From the NCBI GenBank assembly GCA_003550305.1, contig QKYT01000035.1, positions 293,824 to 357,823 on the forward strand: DNA of 64,000 nt, in the 5' to 3' direction. The position numbers were made by a program, and so were the translations under genes. Positions 22,051-35,396 of the stretch are shown one piece after another (within the stretch, counting starts at the first letter, position 1; each line of letters opens with the position of its first letter). The notes below the pieces were generated by a model that made no database searches, had not been told where the DNA came from, and saw only the letters and a list, made by a program, of their open reading frames with translations. The DNA comes from Glomus cerebriforme. Its lineage: Eukaryota; Glomeromycota; Glomeromycetes; Glomerales; Glomeraceae.

Positions 22051-24011
22051 TACTTAAATAAAGTTTTGGGCTTTGTTAAAAAAAATAAATTAAATACATA
22101 TATTTAAAAAACTACCTGCTATTGTACAGTATATGTATATTTAAAAATAAAGGATTCATATATATTAATATTCTTTTATAATTTTTAATAAAATAAAAAA
22201 TTCAATACCTAATATAGGCAAAATTTTATGAATAAGTGCTTTAACAATTGCTACAATTCTACAATTCTAAAAAAAATCAGATATCCTGAAAATTCAGAAA
22301 TAACAGCAGATGAAAAGAATCACACGCTTTATTTTGCATGTAGTGGTTCAAAAATCGATGATAATTCATGATATAAACAAGAACAGATTCTCAAATTAAA
22401 ATAGTGAAAATTATGTAACTTCAACCGAGACGAAATAAACTGAAATTTCAGCTATGGTCCGTCATCCGTATTGAAGAACATGCTATCATATATCTTAATA
22501 ACTCACACTTATGGAAATTTAAGGCATTGTAAAAAGTCTTTATTATGTGATATTTGCGATTTATTACAAAATAGCGTTGAACTCTCCGCAAAAATACAAA
22601 GCTAATTAATAACATGATTAGGGACATTGTACATGATGCATGATGACGTTTATATGAGATGACAGCGGACTACTATCTACGATCTTTTTGATTTTTTCTT
22701 GCGGATATCCTCTTCTTCAACGAACTCTTACTTTCGCATAATTGCTATAGGACTATAGGAGTCATACCGCCTAGTTGCAGGACACATCCATCACCTGCCA
22801 GACGCACTACTGTATTGGGCTAGGCGAGGTAAGTTTATGTATAATGCGAAATATATGATAAGATACCAAATGAATGCCATACAACCTAATTGAAGGGTAC
22901 CTCCGCACACAATTTACGGTAGCACAATCTGATCTGATTGCTGAATTGCTGATTACGTAATTTTCAAAAAAAAAACCTTTTGCAACTTGGATTTCCTGAG
23001 TTAAGAAATGGCTAGTCTTTCAGAAATAAATAGAAACCTAAATTGCAGGTAGTATTTTTTTGGTTTCTTTCGACTCTTATTCTAATCATGATATATTGCG
23101 TTACACGTAGTTAAATGTAGTTAAATAGTCTAGGCTAATTTTATCTATTTTATCTGCAGGTGTCACCTATATACATTTCAGGTTGATATTGGTTAGTACG
23201 AATTAATATTAAATACTTCATTATTGGCTAGATATTGCGTGAGATTTCAAGTATTTGTTTTGCAAATTTAGCAGAAGAAAATATTTCCGATCCCAATCAT
23301 AAATTACTATAATAGTTTTTTTTTAAATATACGTAGTATGGGCATTTCTTTTTTTGATTGTTTTTGTAATTAATAATAATACTCGAAATTACTATATGAT
23401 TATTAATCTATGATTTTACGGGCCGATTTTACACCTTTACTCCATAGGGGTTAAATAGCTCGTGAAATTACGTATAACCCTTAAAAGTTTTAGTAAAAAA
23501 AATATGAAAAATATGTTCGTAGTTATGACATAGATTAAGTTAAATTTTAGTATAGAAGCCGTAAAAGTCATAAAATGATAAATAATTCAAAATTCCTTTT
23601 TTGAAGTTTTTTTTTTTTTTTTAAAAGAAGATTATTAATTAATTAATAATATGATAAGAATAAATCGACATCTGCTTAATTTACGCGCACATTATTTGTT
23701 ATACATGTGCTTGAACTTTTATAAGTTTAGGCTGTTAAACAACATATGTGTTTCGCTTTTTTTTTATACTATCACATCATAACAAATTGATATTACTAAA
23801 ATTTTTTTCAATTGACGCAATCCATACAAATTATGATTGGACAGGAATTTAAAAAAAACATCCAAAAAAAAAACCGAAAAAAATTTTTATCCCAAAAAAA
23901 ATCTATATATAGATCCCAAAAAGAATCCATCTTTTTTTAAGAAAAAAAATTTTAAAAAGAAATTTATTATACTTTTCTCAAGAATTTTATCTTTTTTTTT
24001 AAAAAAAACAA
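22051..24011. other. Intergenic region upstream of MET16 with a relatively GC-rich island
   Basis: 22420-22960 is clearly less AT-rich than its surroundings and ends one segment with gaggtaagttta, a donor-like word at 22829. No frame is open for more than a few tens of codons. It may be a transposon relic, an untranslated exon or a non-coding RNA. From 23300 to 24011 the DNA is AT-rich with T and A runs and presumably holds the MET16 promoter. Confidence 0.5.
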
Positions 24012-25071
24012 ATGGCACCCGCGAATCAGTATATCGATGAACCATCTGTTGAACAAGATATTTCTGCTCGACCTCCTTTATTCTCCGAAAAACATTTAAA
24101 ACATTTAAATGAAAAATTATCTAGTTTATCTCCACAAAAAATCTTGGAATGGGCTATCGTAACTTTACCAGGATTATATCAAACAACTGCTTTCGGTCTT
24201 ACCGGTAAATATATAGATTATTTTAAATTTTAAACAAAAATAAAATGATGAAATTTTAATTTTTTTTTTTTTAAAGGTCTTGTTATCTTGGACATGTTAT
24301 CAAAAATTAGCCAAGATTATGCCGAAGAAAATGGAACCTTGCCGCAACATTTAATTCCGCTTATATTCCTCGATACTCTTTATCATTTCCCCGAAACTGT
24401 TCAATTAGCAAAAAATGCATCAACTCATTATAATGCTCCATTACATATTTTCAAACCAATTGATTGTGAAACAGTAGAAGATTTTGAGGCGCAGCATGGT
24501 CAAAATTTATGGGAAAAAGATGAGGATAGCTATGATTTTTTAGTTAAAGTTGAACCTTCAAGAAGAGCTTACGAACAATTAAATGTTTTAGCTGTTATCA
24601 CTGGCAGAAGAAGAAGTCAAAATGGTGAAAGAGGAAATATTGAAATTTTAGAATTGGAAAAAGGTACCGGATTACTAAAATTAAATCCTCTAGCTTATTG
24701 GGATTTTGCTAAAGTTCGTGCGTATATTAGAGCTAATGAGGTAAATAAATATTTTCGAGAATATTCGATAAATAAAGTTCATCGGTTTGGATCGTCGTCT
24801 AACCTTATTTATTATATTTTCCTTTTAATAGGTACCATATAATCCCCTCCTTGATAAAGGTTATCGTTCGATTGGTGATTGGCATAGTACTAAACCATTG
24901 AATAATGACTCTTCAAGCGAAAGAGATGGAAGATGGGAAGGAAAAAATAAGACCGAATGTGGTTTACATAAAGATTATTTTAAAATGAGAGCTGCTTTCA
25001 TTGCTGCTAAAAAGAAAAAATTGGCCAATACCGTAGCAGACTCATCAGAATCAGATACGTCATCCAATTAG
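24012..25071 (+). CDS. MET16: Phosphoadenylyl-sulfate (PAPS) reductase
   Basis: Reduces PAPS to sulfite with thioredoxin as electron donor, a step of assimilatory sulfate reduction in the cytosol. Exons are 24012-24204, 24277-24740 and 24832-25071 and give 298 aa, slightly longer than yeast Met16. Family landmarks seen are [11 protein letters not shown] (P-loop-adjacent substrate region), [19 protein letters not shown] and the catalytic C-terminal [10 protein letters not shown] with the redox cysteine at about residue 262. The paired-cysteine motifs that bind an iron-sulfur cluster in APS reductases are absent, which fits the PAPS-specific type. The start at 24012 gives a typical N-terminus; no in-frame ATG upstream extends it. 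The C-terminus is a short Ser/Asp-rich tail. YTM1 follows in the same orientation after 270 bp. Confidence 0.93.
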
Positions 25072-25341
25072 AAATAACTGTAAAAAAGTATTAGCACTTA
25101 ATAATATTGTAATATAGTTAGCATTCTTTTATTTCATCATAAAAGTAATTTTTTTTTTAAATTAATTATTATTGTGGCGTATATAATTATTATTGAGTAA
25201 TAATATATATGCTTTTTTGTGTTCCGATAAAAAAAATTTTGTACTCAATAAAAGATATCAGCAAATTTTTTTCATCTATAAATAAAATCAATAAAAAATT
25301 TTTTCGTCTAAGTAAAATAGAAATTACCTCTAAAAAAAATA

Positions 25342-27249
25342 TGGAAATTTCTCAAGAAGAAATTCAAGTGCAAGTCCGTTTTGTGACTAAACAAACCGAA
25401 TATGTTGTTACAGATACTCCAATGATCGTACCTGCTAGATTAAGAAGATATGGACTTTCTGAAATTATAAATCACCTTTTAGGCTTCGGTATTAACTTTT
25501 TTTTTTAAATAAATTCTATCGGTTTCAAACATATTAACTTACATATTTATATTAATTACTGAATTAAAATTAACTTTAGAGAAGCCTATACCGTTTGATT
25601 TTATGATAGACAATTTGTTTTTAAGAACAAGTTTGTTAGAATTCTTAGAAAATTCAGGTTTATCAACGGAAAATATTATTACTATTGAATATGTTGAATC
25701 TATGTTACCACCTACTCCTTTATCTTCTTTTCAACATGACGATTGGGTTAGTTCTGTTAAAAGTTTTAATCAAAAGTACAATATCCTTTATTTAAAAGAG
25801 CTTTATATACTTTTTTTTTTTTTAAAAAGAACAATATTTTATTGATAAAAAAATTTTAAAGATATTTTTTGACAGGTTCTTATGATAATCACATAAGAAT
25901 ATGGAATACCTCGGGAGAATGTTTACAAACTTTTATAGGACATAATGCTCCTATAAAAAGTGTTTCTTGGGTTTCGATTAAAGGTACTATTATTGACTTG
26001 TTTAACTTTGATTCTTACAAAATATATCTTTTATAAATTTGTTTAAAATATTATTTTTTTGTAGATGATGATGAATTTTCGTTTTTATCAGCTTCACAAG
26101 ATAAAACAATTAGAGCATGGAGGTCATCACTTGAACATAATAAATATATTTCATTATACGAATGTATTGGACATAAAGGTAGTATTGAAAGTATTGCTGT
26201 TAGTCCATCTTGTTCAGAGGTAATATAAACCATATATTAATATTCTTTATTGAAGAAAAAATCCAAGTAAATTTTACAATAAATATTTTGATTTAAGTTT
26301 GCAAGTGGATCATGGGATTCTTCTATTATGCTTTGGACAATGGAAATACCCGAAAATAGTGATGATGATGAACATATTAAAGTTCAAGCATCATCAAAAA
26401 GAAGAAAAGTTAATAAAAAAGAAAATATTCTTACGAAGGTATTCACAATTATTTTTTTTTTTTTAAAAAAAAACTTTTTTTGAATATATGAAATATAAAA
26501 TTAATTCAAACTTAATATTATTCAGTATCCTATTACTACTATGAATGGGCATATCGGATCAGTATCTTCAGTTATATTTGATGATAAAGATAGTAATAAA
26601 TTATATAGTGGTGGATGGGATCATTCTATTAGAATTTGGGATGTTGAATCTAGAACTAATGTAGATGTAAAGGTATCTGATATCCATTATTTATATTTTG
26701 AATTTTCATATAATTTAAAAATAATTTTTTAAAAATAAATATTTGTTTTATATTATGAATATATTAGAATTGTGATAAGGTGGTTTATGGAATTTCATAT
26801 TCCGGTAAGTCTGGATTAATAGCATCAGGTCATTCTGATCAAGTAATTAGATTATGGGATCCACGAGCAGAAGGTATGATTATATGTACCTATTGTTTCT
26901 TTTGTTTCTTTATGACTAAACACTTTTTGCATTTATAGATATAGCAGTTGTAAAATTAACATTATCATCACACAAAAATTGGGTAACAAGTGTATCATGG
27001 TCTACTAAAAATTCATTTATGTTAGTTAGTGGATCATATGATGGTACTATAAAAATTTGGGATATAAGAAGCAAAACACCATTATACACATTTTTTAAAC
27101 AAAATAATGATAAAGAAAAAGAAAATAGTATACCAAAAAAAGTTTTTTGTGTTGATTGGGATAATGATATTATTTTAAGTGGTGGTGAAGATAATCAATT
27201 GCATATTTATGGATCTAAAAATATTGGTTTTACAAAAAATGAAAAGTAA
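25342..27249 (+). CDS. YTM1: Ribosome biogenesis protein Ytm1 / WDR12 (PeBoW subunit)
   Basis: WD-repeat protein which, with Erb1/Bop1 and Nop7/Pes1, acts in maturation of 27S pre-rRNA and 60S subunits in the nucleolus. Eight exons: 25342-25498, 25580-25775, 25862-25983, 26065-26219, 26298-26438, 26526-26672, 26768-26873, 26939-27249; 444 aa, close to the family norm. Residues 1-80 form the NLE (Notchless-like) domain (QVQVRFVTKQTEY..., GFEKPIPFDFMIDN), followed by a beta-propeller with LTGSYDNHIRIW, SASQDKTIRAW, FASGSWDSSIMLW, YSGGWDHSIRIWD, ASGHSDQVIRLWD and VSGSYDGTIKIWD. An acidic-basic insert with a KRRKVNKK-type nuclear signal lies between the third and fourth blades. All exon phases join cleanly. 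A homopolymer A run with one N directly follows the stop. Confidence 0.95.
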
Positions 27250-28612
27250 AAAAAAAAAAAAAAANAAAAATATAATATTTAAATATAATAATTATATTTT
27301 AAATTCAAATTCTTAAAAAAATACATAATATATAAAGGGTAATTTGGCCATTTTTCAGAATAAAAAAAATTACATATATATAATATAATGAAAATAAAAA
27401 ATTAAGATTAAATGTATAAATCATGTCTATTTATCAACTTATAAAAAAATTTAATATTTAATTCTATTTTCATCTATGACAATAATTACTTCAATTTTTT
27501 GATATAATAATCACTTGTAAAAAGTATCTAGTTTTTTAAATGTTCAATTCCAACTTATCAAATTCTAATATTCTTTATTTCTGCTTATTCTTTAATCAAT
27601 TTTTATTTTATTGTAATAATTCATTATGTAAGGTTAAGATATCCAGATAGTAGATATTGTAATTTGTAATATTTATTGTAAAAAAGAATTAAAATTAAAA
27701 ATATTTGAAATATTTAAATATTTTAGATATTTTATCTCTTTTTAATAATTCTTATATATGAAACCAAAATTAAATCTCAAAAGTTAAAATATTTTGGTTT
27801 GAAGGCCTAAAAGTTAAAATTAAAGTCAAAATATGTTAAAATTACATTATATCATATGATTTTATATAATTATAAAATAATATAAAACTTTAAACCATAA
27901 TAATTTCATCAATATCAATGCTATAAATATAAAATATATATTAGATGAATCCTTATCTAGATAAATCTAATAGTGTAAAAATCCAATTACTGAAGTTTAA
28001 TACTATTTAATTATTATAAAATCATATGATATGATGTAATTTTGGCTATTTTAAAGGTTTAAGTCAAAATTATTTCAACTATTTCAACTATTTTAGAGGT
28101 AGAAATACTCTAATTCATGTATAATAAGATAAGATTGTAATATATTTATATATACTTATAGCCAATTTTTATAATAAAAATTAGATTTTTCAGAATGATT
28201 TAGTAATTTTAATAGTATTTGCTACCAGTTTTTTCTTTAAAATTATTTTGTTTAATCATTTTATAAAGTTTATTTTATTAAGAATGGAAAAAAAATCAAT
28301 ATTTGATAAATTATATAATATAAATTATAGATCATATTATATTAAATATTAAATTGAAACTATATTTAATTATTTAATTTAGTTTTAAAATTTTAAAAAA
28401 TTTGAAATATTTTAGTTTTAAAACTAGGTTTAATTATAATTAATAAAATTTATTATAATTTATTATTTATGAATATAATAAATATAATAAATATAATGTA
28501 AAAGAAAATATAATTTTTTAGTTTTTTCACTAAAGTAAAAACTTTAAAGATTTTAAGCAAATGCTTCTCTTATTATTTTATACATATTAAATATTTTAAA
28601 ACATTTACTTAT
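27250..28612. other. AT-rich intergenic DNA
   Basis: Starts with a poly-A run containing an N (27265) just after YTM1. No gene, RNA or paired repeat was recognised. Confidence 0.65.
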
Positions 28613-29320
28613 AGGAGATGAAAAGGAATGAAAAGAAGTAATAAAAGTAAATAGGAGAGAAAAAAAAATAATGGATGTAATAGAAAATGATGAAAGATAA
28701 AAAAGATGAAATAATAAAAAGTAATAGAAGTGAAAAATGATGAGAAACAAAAAATAAAAAAATGATTATGATAGGAGGTTAAGTAGCAAAAAATAATAAT
28801 AAAAAACCAAGTAAAAATAAAACCATAAAGTAAAAAAAAATGAAGTTAGTAAGAAACAAAATATAAAATAAAAATAATAAAAAAAAATAAATAAAAAATA
28901 AAAAACATATCTTTATTAATTATAGAACTGAAAAAATAAAAGATCTAAAAAAAAATGAAATAAAATTAATGAAAAATGAAAAATGAAATAGAAATGATAA
29001 AAACAAATAAAAAAAATAAAAAAATGAATAAAAAATGAAATGTAAAGTAAAAAATAACTAAATCTTAATTGCAAAACTGAAAGGACTAAAGAACCTAAAA
29101 ATAATAAAATAGAGTTAGTAAGAAATAAAGTATAAGAATATAAAAAAAAAAGAACTAAGAAAATAAACCTATACTAAAAATAAGATTTGATATATAATAA
29201 ATATGACATGATCATATAGTCAATTAAAAATATTAAATTTGCCATGTAATCAAAGACTCAAATAATAATTGCCTAGATGACAATCATCCAGATGATAATT
29301 ATTTAGATAATGTTTAGCAA
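28613..29320. mobile_element. Truncated second copy of the minisatellite-bearing TIR element
   Basis: Begins inside the GA-rich minisatellite (ggagatgaaaaggaatgaaa) and then follows the first element (4285-4914) nearly word for word: aataggagagaaaa, atagaaaatgatgaaaga, gataggaggtt, gccatgtaatcaaagac. It ends in the same right TIR (gacaatcatccagatga ... tttagcaat). The left TIR and most of the minisatellite are missing. The right end has an extra copy of the gatgataat module. Confidence 0.8.
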
Positions 29321-31460
29321 TTTTTTTATATAAATAACTGTATTTTTAAACTCATAAATAAGTTAGAAGTTAAATTGAAATAGTTAGAAAAAATATAATT
29401 TTTTTTAATTATAAATTTTTTGGAAATTATTTTTTGTTTAAGAGTTTTAAAAATAAAGTTTTTTTTTATTTAAAGTTGATTTAGAATATATCTATTTTAT
29501 TTTAGTTTTTAATTTTAAAATTTTTTTTACTTAAATGTTTTCTAATATTATTTTCTTTATTTTTAGTTTTTTATTTTTCTAATCATTTTTTTTTTGAAAT
29601 TTTTTTATTTCTATTGAAAAATAAAAGAATATTTGAATAATTGATTGGTATTATATATTTAATATAATTTTTTTAAAATTTGTATCAAATTTGATTAAAT
29701 TACTAAACTAGAGGTTATCTTATGATTTATGTAAGATTAATGAACTTTTTTACTTTAATTATTTTAAAATACAAAAGGATTATTTAATAATAAATTTTTT
29801 AAAAATCTTTTTATCATGATCCTTTTCTTATATTAGTTTGAAAATTAAAATAATTTTAGATAATAATAATAAAGATAAATAGAGAAATTAATATTATAAC
29901 TATAATTATATATTAACCATTTTGGTTAGTAGTAATAAAAAACAAATGAGAGATTAGGTCAGATGGCAAATTATTTTGAAAGGATTGCTAAAAAGTAGAA
30001 GTATTTTTTAATAAAGATTCTTAGATAAGTTTTTTACTTACAGATTTAAATATTAAATCAATTCAAAAATATAAAAAAAAAAAATTTGGAAAACTGGCTA
30101 TAGTAAGAAATATAAGACTATTATATACTGTAAATATATTAATAACAAAAATTTTTAGATAAGTTACTTTTTAAAATTATATTAGTATTTAACTTGATTT
30201 ATTAGTTTGTTAAAAAGATAACTATTAGAAATTAGTTTATATAGTAATTAAGTAAGTGTTTTAATATTATCCACTTTTATTTAGTAATTAATTATACTAA
30301 AATGAAAAATATTTATCTGAATATATCATAATCTTTTAAAAGTTTAGTTTATACTAATTTAAATTTATACTTTTATTTACTACTAAAATAGATTAAGAAT
30401 ATAAGGTGATTTTTGTCAAAGCTATAAAATTTTATTAGCATTTATATTTATTAATTTCTTTTATATTAAAAAATAAAATAGTAATTTATATATTTGTTTC
30501 ATTAAAAAAAAAATTCCAAAATTATAAATATATCCTTTAAATTTAACAGATATAATCTATTATACAATTTTAAAATCTTTTAAGAATAATTATTGTTAAA
30601 TTATAATTTAGTTATAATATCCTGGATATCTTGTAAATTTTGAAAGATAAAAATATTATTATGTAATTTCTTAGTAAAATTAGATTCTTAAAATAATAAT
30701 ATCTAGAAAATAAACCTTTTTTCTAAAAATAAAATTAAGAAAAATTCTTTTTATTTTTTATATTTATTAAAGAATTTAATAAGAAAAATTATATTAAAGT
30801 AATTTGTTTAAAAATTAAAATCTTTATTTTTATAAATATTAATATTTATTATTTAATTAGTACTATTAGCTAATACTGTATATGTTTCTTCATTATATAC
30901 TTTTATATTAGTAATAAAGAAAATTTACCATTCAAGAATTAACAGGATCAATAAGTTAAAAAAAAGAACTCCTGGATATGATCATTAGAGTGATAATAGG
31001 AAGACATCACATATGTTAATTAGTACAACCGTACAAAGTCAATCCGTACAAGAGATTTATTAAGCATCATCGATTAATACAAGTTAATGATCACACGAGA
31101 AATCACAATGTGTCATTTTATTTTATTTTATTTTTTTACAGTTTATTCAAGTTTAGGTTCTGAAATTTAAAATGCAAAAAGAGTATGGAAAAATATTCAC
31201 TAGAACTAAAACTAGATGAGGTGAAAAAAAATTCTCCAAAATCCCCCTGATCTATATATCACATTACACCTTTTTTGAAACGGCAATAAAAAATCATCGA
31301 TAGGGAAAGAAAAATTAAATCGCCGTTATTATGATTTTCGCCATATAAATCATTAATTAACCCAATGGAAGAAAAATTGAAATCGTCTTATGATTTTTTT
31401 TCATTTATTTTAATTTTATCATCATCGAATAAATGAAATCATTAATTAAATCAACCTTAT
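29321..31460. other. AT-rich intergenic DNA and 3' flank of importin alpha
   Basis: Low-complexity A/T-rich DNA to about 30950. From 31000 to 31460 composition is more balanced and probably includes the 3' untranslated region of the importin alpha gene, which runs on the minus strand. No open frame of interest. Confidence 0.6.
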
Positions 31461-33654
31461 TTAACTACTACCATCGCCAAAGTGGAAACCTCCTTGAGGC
31501 ATATTTACATCTGCTTGGAAAGCAAATTGACCCGTAGTCGCATCCATTTCAGGAGCCAAATTAGGATCCTCTTCTTCGTCTTCTGCAAAGTATTTGTCAA
31601 TTATATGATAGGCCTTCTTGTAAATTTCGAGATTTTCGTGACTCTGCAAGTTGTGAATTTTCTCCATACCACCTGCTTCTTCAACATACAAGGCGAATTG
31701 ATTTATGCCATCAGTTTTATCAATCTCACCAACTTTTAGAATATTCTCAAGACCATCAAGTGCAACTTGGATGATTTTATTATCCATACAGGTCAATAAA
31801 TCACAAAGTGGCTTGATACATCCTTGACCAACAAGATATTTAATTTGTTCAGGTTTGTTCAAACCACCGGATGTTGCGTTGGAAATAGCCCAACATGCTT
31901 CCTTACGAGTCTTAAAATCAGCGTGCTGCAAGATATTAATGAGGGGTGGTATAATATTCGCATCAATAACAGCCTGTATTTGAGCACAATTTCCAGCAGT
32001 AATATTAGAAATTGTCCAACAAGCTTCCTTGCGAAGTCCATCCTTTGGGCTAGATAATAGACTCAATAAAGCAGGTAAAGCCCCACAATTAATAATGACT
32101 TGAGTTTGAACATCATCACCGGTAACTATATTTCCAACTGAACGTAATGCAGGAGTTTGAACAGACGTTGATGAATGCCTGAATAAATAAATAGATATGT
32201 TACGTTATTTAATACTAAAAAAAATTTACACATTAAATACTTATTATATATATAACCTTACATTAAAAGTTCAACAAGTCGACGACAAACACCAGATTCA
32301 ATAACTGCTTGTATTTTTTCATTATTACCATCTGACAAATATGAGATTGCCCAACAAGCATCAATAAGAACTTCGTCATCAATAGAGTAGATAAGTTTGG
32401 CGAGGACTGGAAGAGCGGGAGCAATCTAAAATAAAAATTATACTCGTTAAATAAATTCAAGGGAAAAAGAATAATCCGGATAATCCAGATATTGGATATC
32501 CATTTTAAGTTACATATCCTACCAAGTTCCAATCTGGCTGAGGACTTTTGCCGCGACAGAAATTAGATAAAGTCCAAGTTGCATTTCTCAACATTGAAAG
32601 TTTATTGTGTTCGTTCAAGATGGCCAATAAAGGTCTAAGAGCTCCTTCACGCAAGACGTAATCACGACATGGGGGACTATCACCAGCGATATTACCTAGA
32701 GCCCAAACAGCCTAATATTCAAAATAGTAATTAAATATTAAGTAAATAAAGTCAAAATAAAATTGAATCAAAATATCAAATACCTGTTCTTTAACATCAG
32801 CGACTGGGCTGCTCAATAATTCAACAAAAATAGGAACAGCTCCGGCGTCAATCACAACTTGAGTTTGTTGTGAAGATCCTGATGCAATATTAGTCAGAGC
32901 CCAAGCTGCTTCAAACTATAATTTCAAAATACGTTAACGAATATTTAAAATTAATAAAGCTTATATTCATTACTTACTTGAACCAAAGAGTGAGGAGATC
33001 TCAAGAATTCCACAAAACGAGAAACAACCCCACATTCAATAACTTGTTCAATTGGAGGATTCCTTTCCTTAGAAAGCAACTTTCTAAACTTAGTAGTGGC
33101 TTGCAATTGCTCTTCTACATTTTCAGAGAAGACTCCATGTATCATGCCAGGTAACTGTTCTTGAAGCTAAGCAACATAAAAAAAGGTAAGTATTGATCCA
33201 TCGTAATAAAAATATATATATATATATATTAAATAAATAAAGTCTTCTATAAAGTTATTGATTAAACTCAAACAGAAGTATATAAGAAACACAACTACTG
33301 TGATCTATGAAATAATATCTAATAACTTGGTCGCGTATATCTCAACGCCACCAAAGAAACTTAATCGTAGTACAGGGAATGCTGCAAACTTTATATATGT
33401 TATACTGCGTAAAAAGCTACAAATAAATAGTAACTTCTATAACTTACCTGAGCGTTGATGGTTGCAACAGCAGCCTCATCATCCGAGTCAGGTGAAGCAG
33501 GTACATTAAGATTACGACGCTTCGCCAAGGATTCTTCACGGTTCTTTCGACGAATTTCTACTTGTAGTTCTTCACGACGTCTGCGTAATTCCTCAGCCTT
33601 AAAAACAGCCTTTGTCTTAAAAGCATTTTTCCTATGTTCAGGTATTTTATCCAT
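31461..33654 (-). CDS. SRP1: Importin subunit alpha (karyopherin alpha)
   Basis: Adaptor that binds classical nuclear localisation signals and hands cargo to importin beta. Six exons on the minus strand: 33448-33654, 32978-33166, 32784-32915, 32523-32711, 32262-32425, 31461-32178; 532 aa, the usual size. Residues 1-60 are the importin-beta-binding domain rich in Arg/Lys ([20 protein letters not shown]). About ten armadillo repeats follow, with the Trp/Asn ladder that contacts NLS peptides visible as [55 protein letters not shown] and [11 protein letters not shown]. The C-terminus is acidic then Gly/Phe-rich ([14 protein letters not shown]), as in autoinhibition/CAS-binding tails. It is transcribed divergently from the DJ-1 gene across 398 bp. 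Confidence 0.96.
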
Positions 33655-34052
33655 GTTGTTCGTTCGTTTTGTGATATATGCTAGGACGCGATCACTTGAA
33701 CCACTATTAAACCCTTCTCAAGGACAAGAAAGGGAAATGGTACTTCAGGCGTGCTAAAATAAAAAAAATCTTTTTGACGGTAAGAGAGCAATATTGATTA
33801 CAAATCATGTGATTGCTACGGTTAATCAAAAAAGTATAATAAACTATCTGATCCGATTATTTAATAAGTTTCCTTTATCAAAAGTGCCAATTAAAATTTT
33901 GTATTCATGCTCATGTGGGCAATTGCCGAATTAATAAACAATATAGGAAAATCATACAATCTAATCCGGATACGGTCAAGTATCAATGCTCATTCTGAAA
34001 AATGAAATGGTCAACTTTTTAGTACTCGTCAATTTTTCTTGAAAGGAACAAA
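33655..34052. promoter_or_regulatory. Divergent intergenic region, importin alpha / DJ-1
   Basis: 398 bp between two divergent start codons; it must hold both promoters. More balanced composition than the intergenic deserts. No motif is recognised with confidence. Confidence 0.5.
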
Positions 34053-35033
34053 ATGTCTAATCAGAACAATAAGAAGGCCCTCGTGATAGTAACAGATGGC
34101 TCAGAGGAAATGGAGACGGTGATATCCGGTGTGTATTTATGATTGACTCAAATAAGAGAGGTCTCTTTGCAATATAAAATTTTTGTTTCATTAATGAGTT
34201 TTTATTTTAAAGTTGATGTGTTGCGACGTGCACAAATTGATGTGACGGTTGCCGGAATTGCATTACAAAATGGAGGTTACGCGAAATGCAGTCGTGGTGT
34301 TATGATTGTGCCAGATCAATCTCTCTCAAATATTTCCAATTTTGTTTGTAATTTTTTGTTTATTAATCTGTTTTCGTTTATGAATTTTAAAAGCGGTGTA
34401 ATAAAGAATTTAAATTATATCATTTCAAAAAGGACGTCTATGATGTTATTGTTATTCCTGGAGGTTTAGCTGGTGCAAAAACTATTTCATCTGATCCAGA
34501 GGTTCAAAAATTGTTAGCCTCAGCGCATCAAACTGGCAAATTTGTCGCTGCAATTTGTGCTGGTATTTGAATAAATCTTTCAGCATAATCAAATTCATGC
34601 TTTGTTTGAGTACTTTATTTGTTATATTTATATCAGGAACTATTGCGATTAAGAGCGCCAACATTAATAAAGGAGGCAAGATCACGTCTCATCCAATCGT
34701 TAAGGCTGATCTAGAAAATGGTTAATATCTTGTTTGTTCATTAAATTTAAATTACGTCAAATCAAATTGCATTTATCGCAAATTTTGTATGATCATTTTA
34801 GAATATAATTACCAAGAAGATCGTGTCGTGGTTGACAATAAAGTCATTACCAGGTAATTTGGCAATTTGATTATATTACGTGTCTTAATAAGAATTTCTT
34901 AGTAAAATTTCTATTTAACAGCCGAGGACCAGGTACTGCATTCCTTTTTGCATTAACAATTGTCGAACAACTTCTTGGTAAAGAAAAACGCAATGAGATC
35001 TCTCCTCCTATGATCCTTGCATCAACTTTGTGA
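34053..35033 (+). CDS. DJ-1/PfpI family protein (DJ-1 subfamily)
   Basis: Class I glutamine-amidotransferase-like fold; DJ-1 proteins protect against oxidative stress, and glyoxalase and related activities have been reported for the family. Six exons: 34053-34128, 34213-34343, 34433-34562, 34637-34720, 34802-34853, 34922-35033; 194 aa against 189 in human DJ-1. Landmarks seen are the N-terminal strand KALVIVTDGSEEMET with the conserved Glu (about 21), VDVLRRAQIDVTVAG, VIVIPGG, the nucleophile elbow VAAICAG with Cys111, ITSHP with His131, and SRGPGTAFLFALTIVE. Intron 2 uses a weak donor (gtttgtaa), chosen because it restores the family sequence and phase. Likely cytosolic; no signal peptide. 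The kinase gene follows in the same direction. Confidence 0.93.
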
Positions 35034-35396
35034 AATTCCCAAATTTGCTATTAAAGAATCATATAGTTTGATTTTTAAAATTTAATCTTTTGATTTAATT
35101 GATTTCTTGCGATATTTATATGTATTTTTTTTTTCTTTATTATATTTATTATATGCATAATAAAATGTGATATTACATTTATTATTAATTGTCAATTGTC
35201 ATTACCTCATGCAGATCATTAGAATGATAATTTTGGTAATATCCTAGTATTTTTGCGAAAATTATTACGAAGTAAAATAGCTCGACTTCATTGTTCTATA
35301 TCGGCACAATTTGTTTTGTTCCGTTCTTAGAGCAGTAGCTGTCCGGAAAAACTTATTATCAACTGCGGTAAAGTAGCCTCAGTTTACATTAACAAA
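35034..35396. promoter_or_regulatory. Intergenic region DJ-1 to FRAY-like kinase
   Basis: 363 bp between tandem genes; contains the DJ-1 3' flank (T-rich) and, from about 35200, a more balanced segment presumably acting as kinase promoter and leader. No specific motif is assigned. Confidence 0.4.

Noticed and set aside
25776..25861. A possible U12-type AT-AC intron in YTM1 (the word atatccttta follows exon 2)
   Set aside because: An ordinary GT-AG intron from 25776 to 25861 (gtacaa...ttaaag) restores the family sequence NQKYFLTGSYDN with correct phase, whereas the AT-AC option loses conserved residues.
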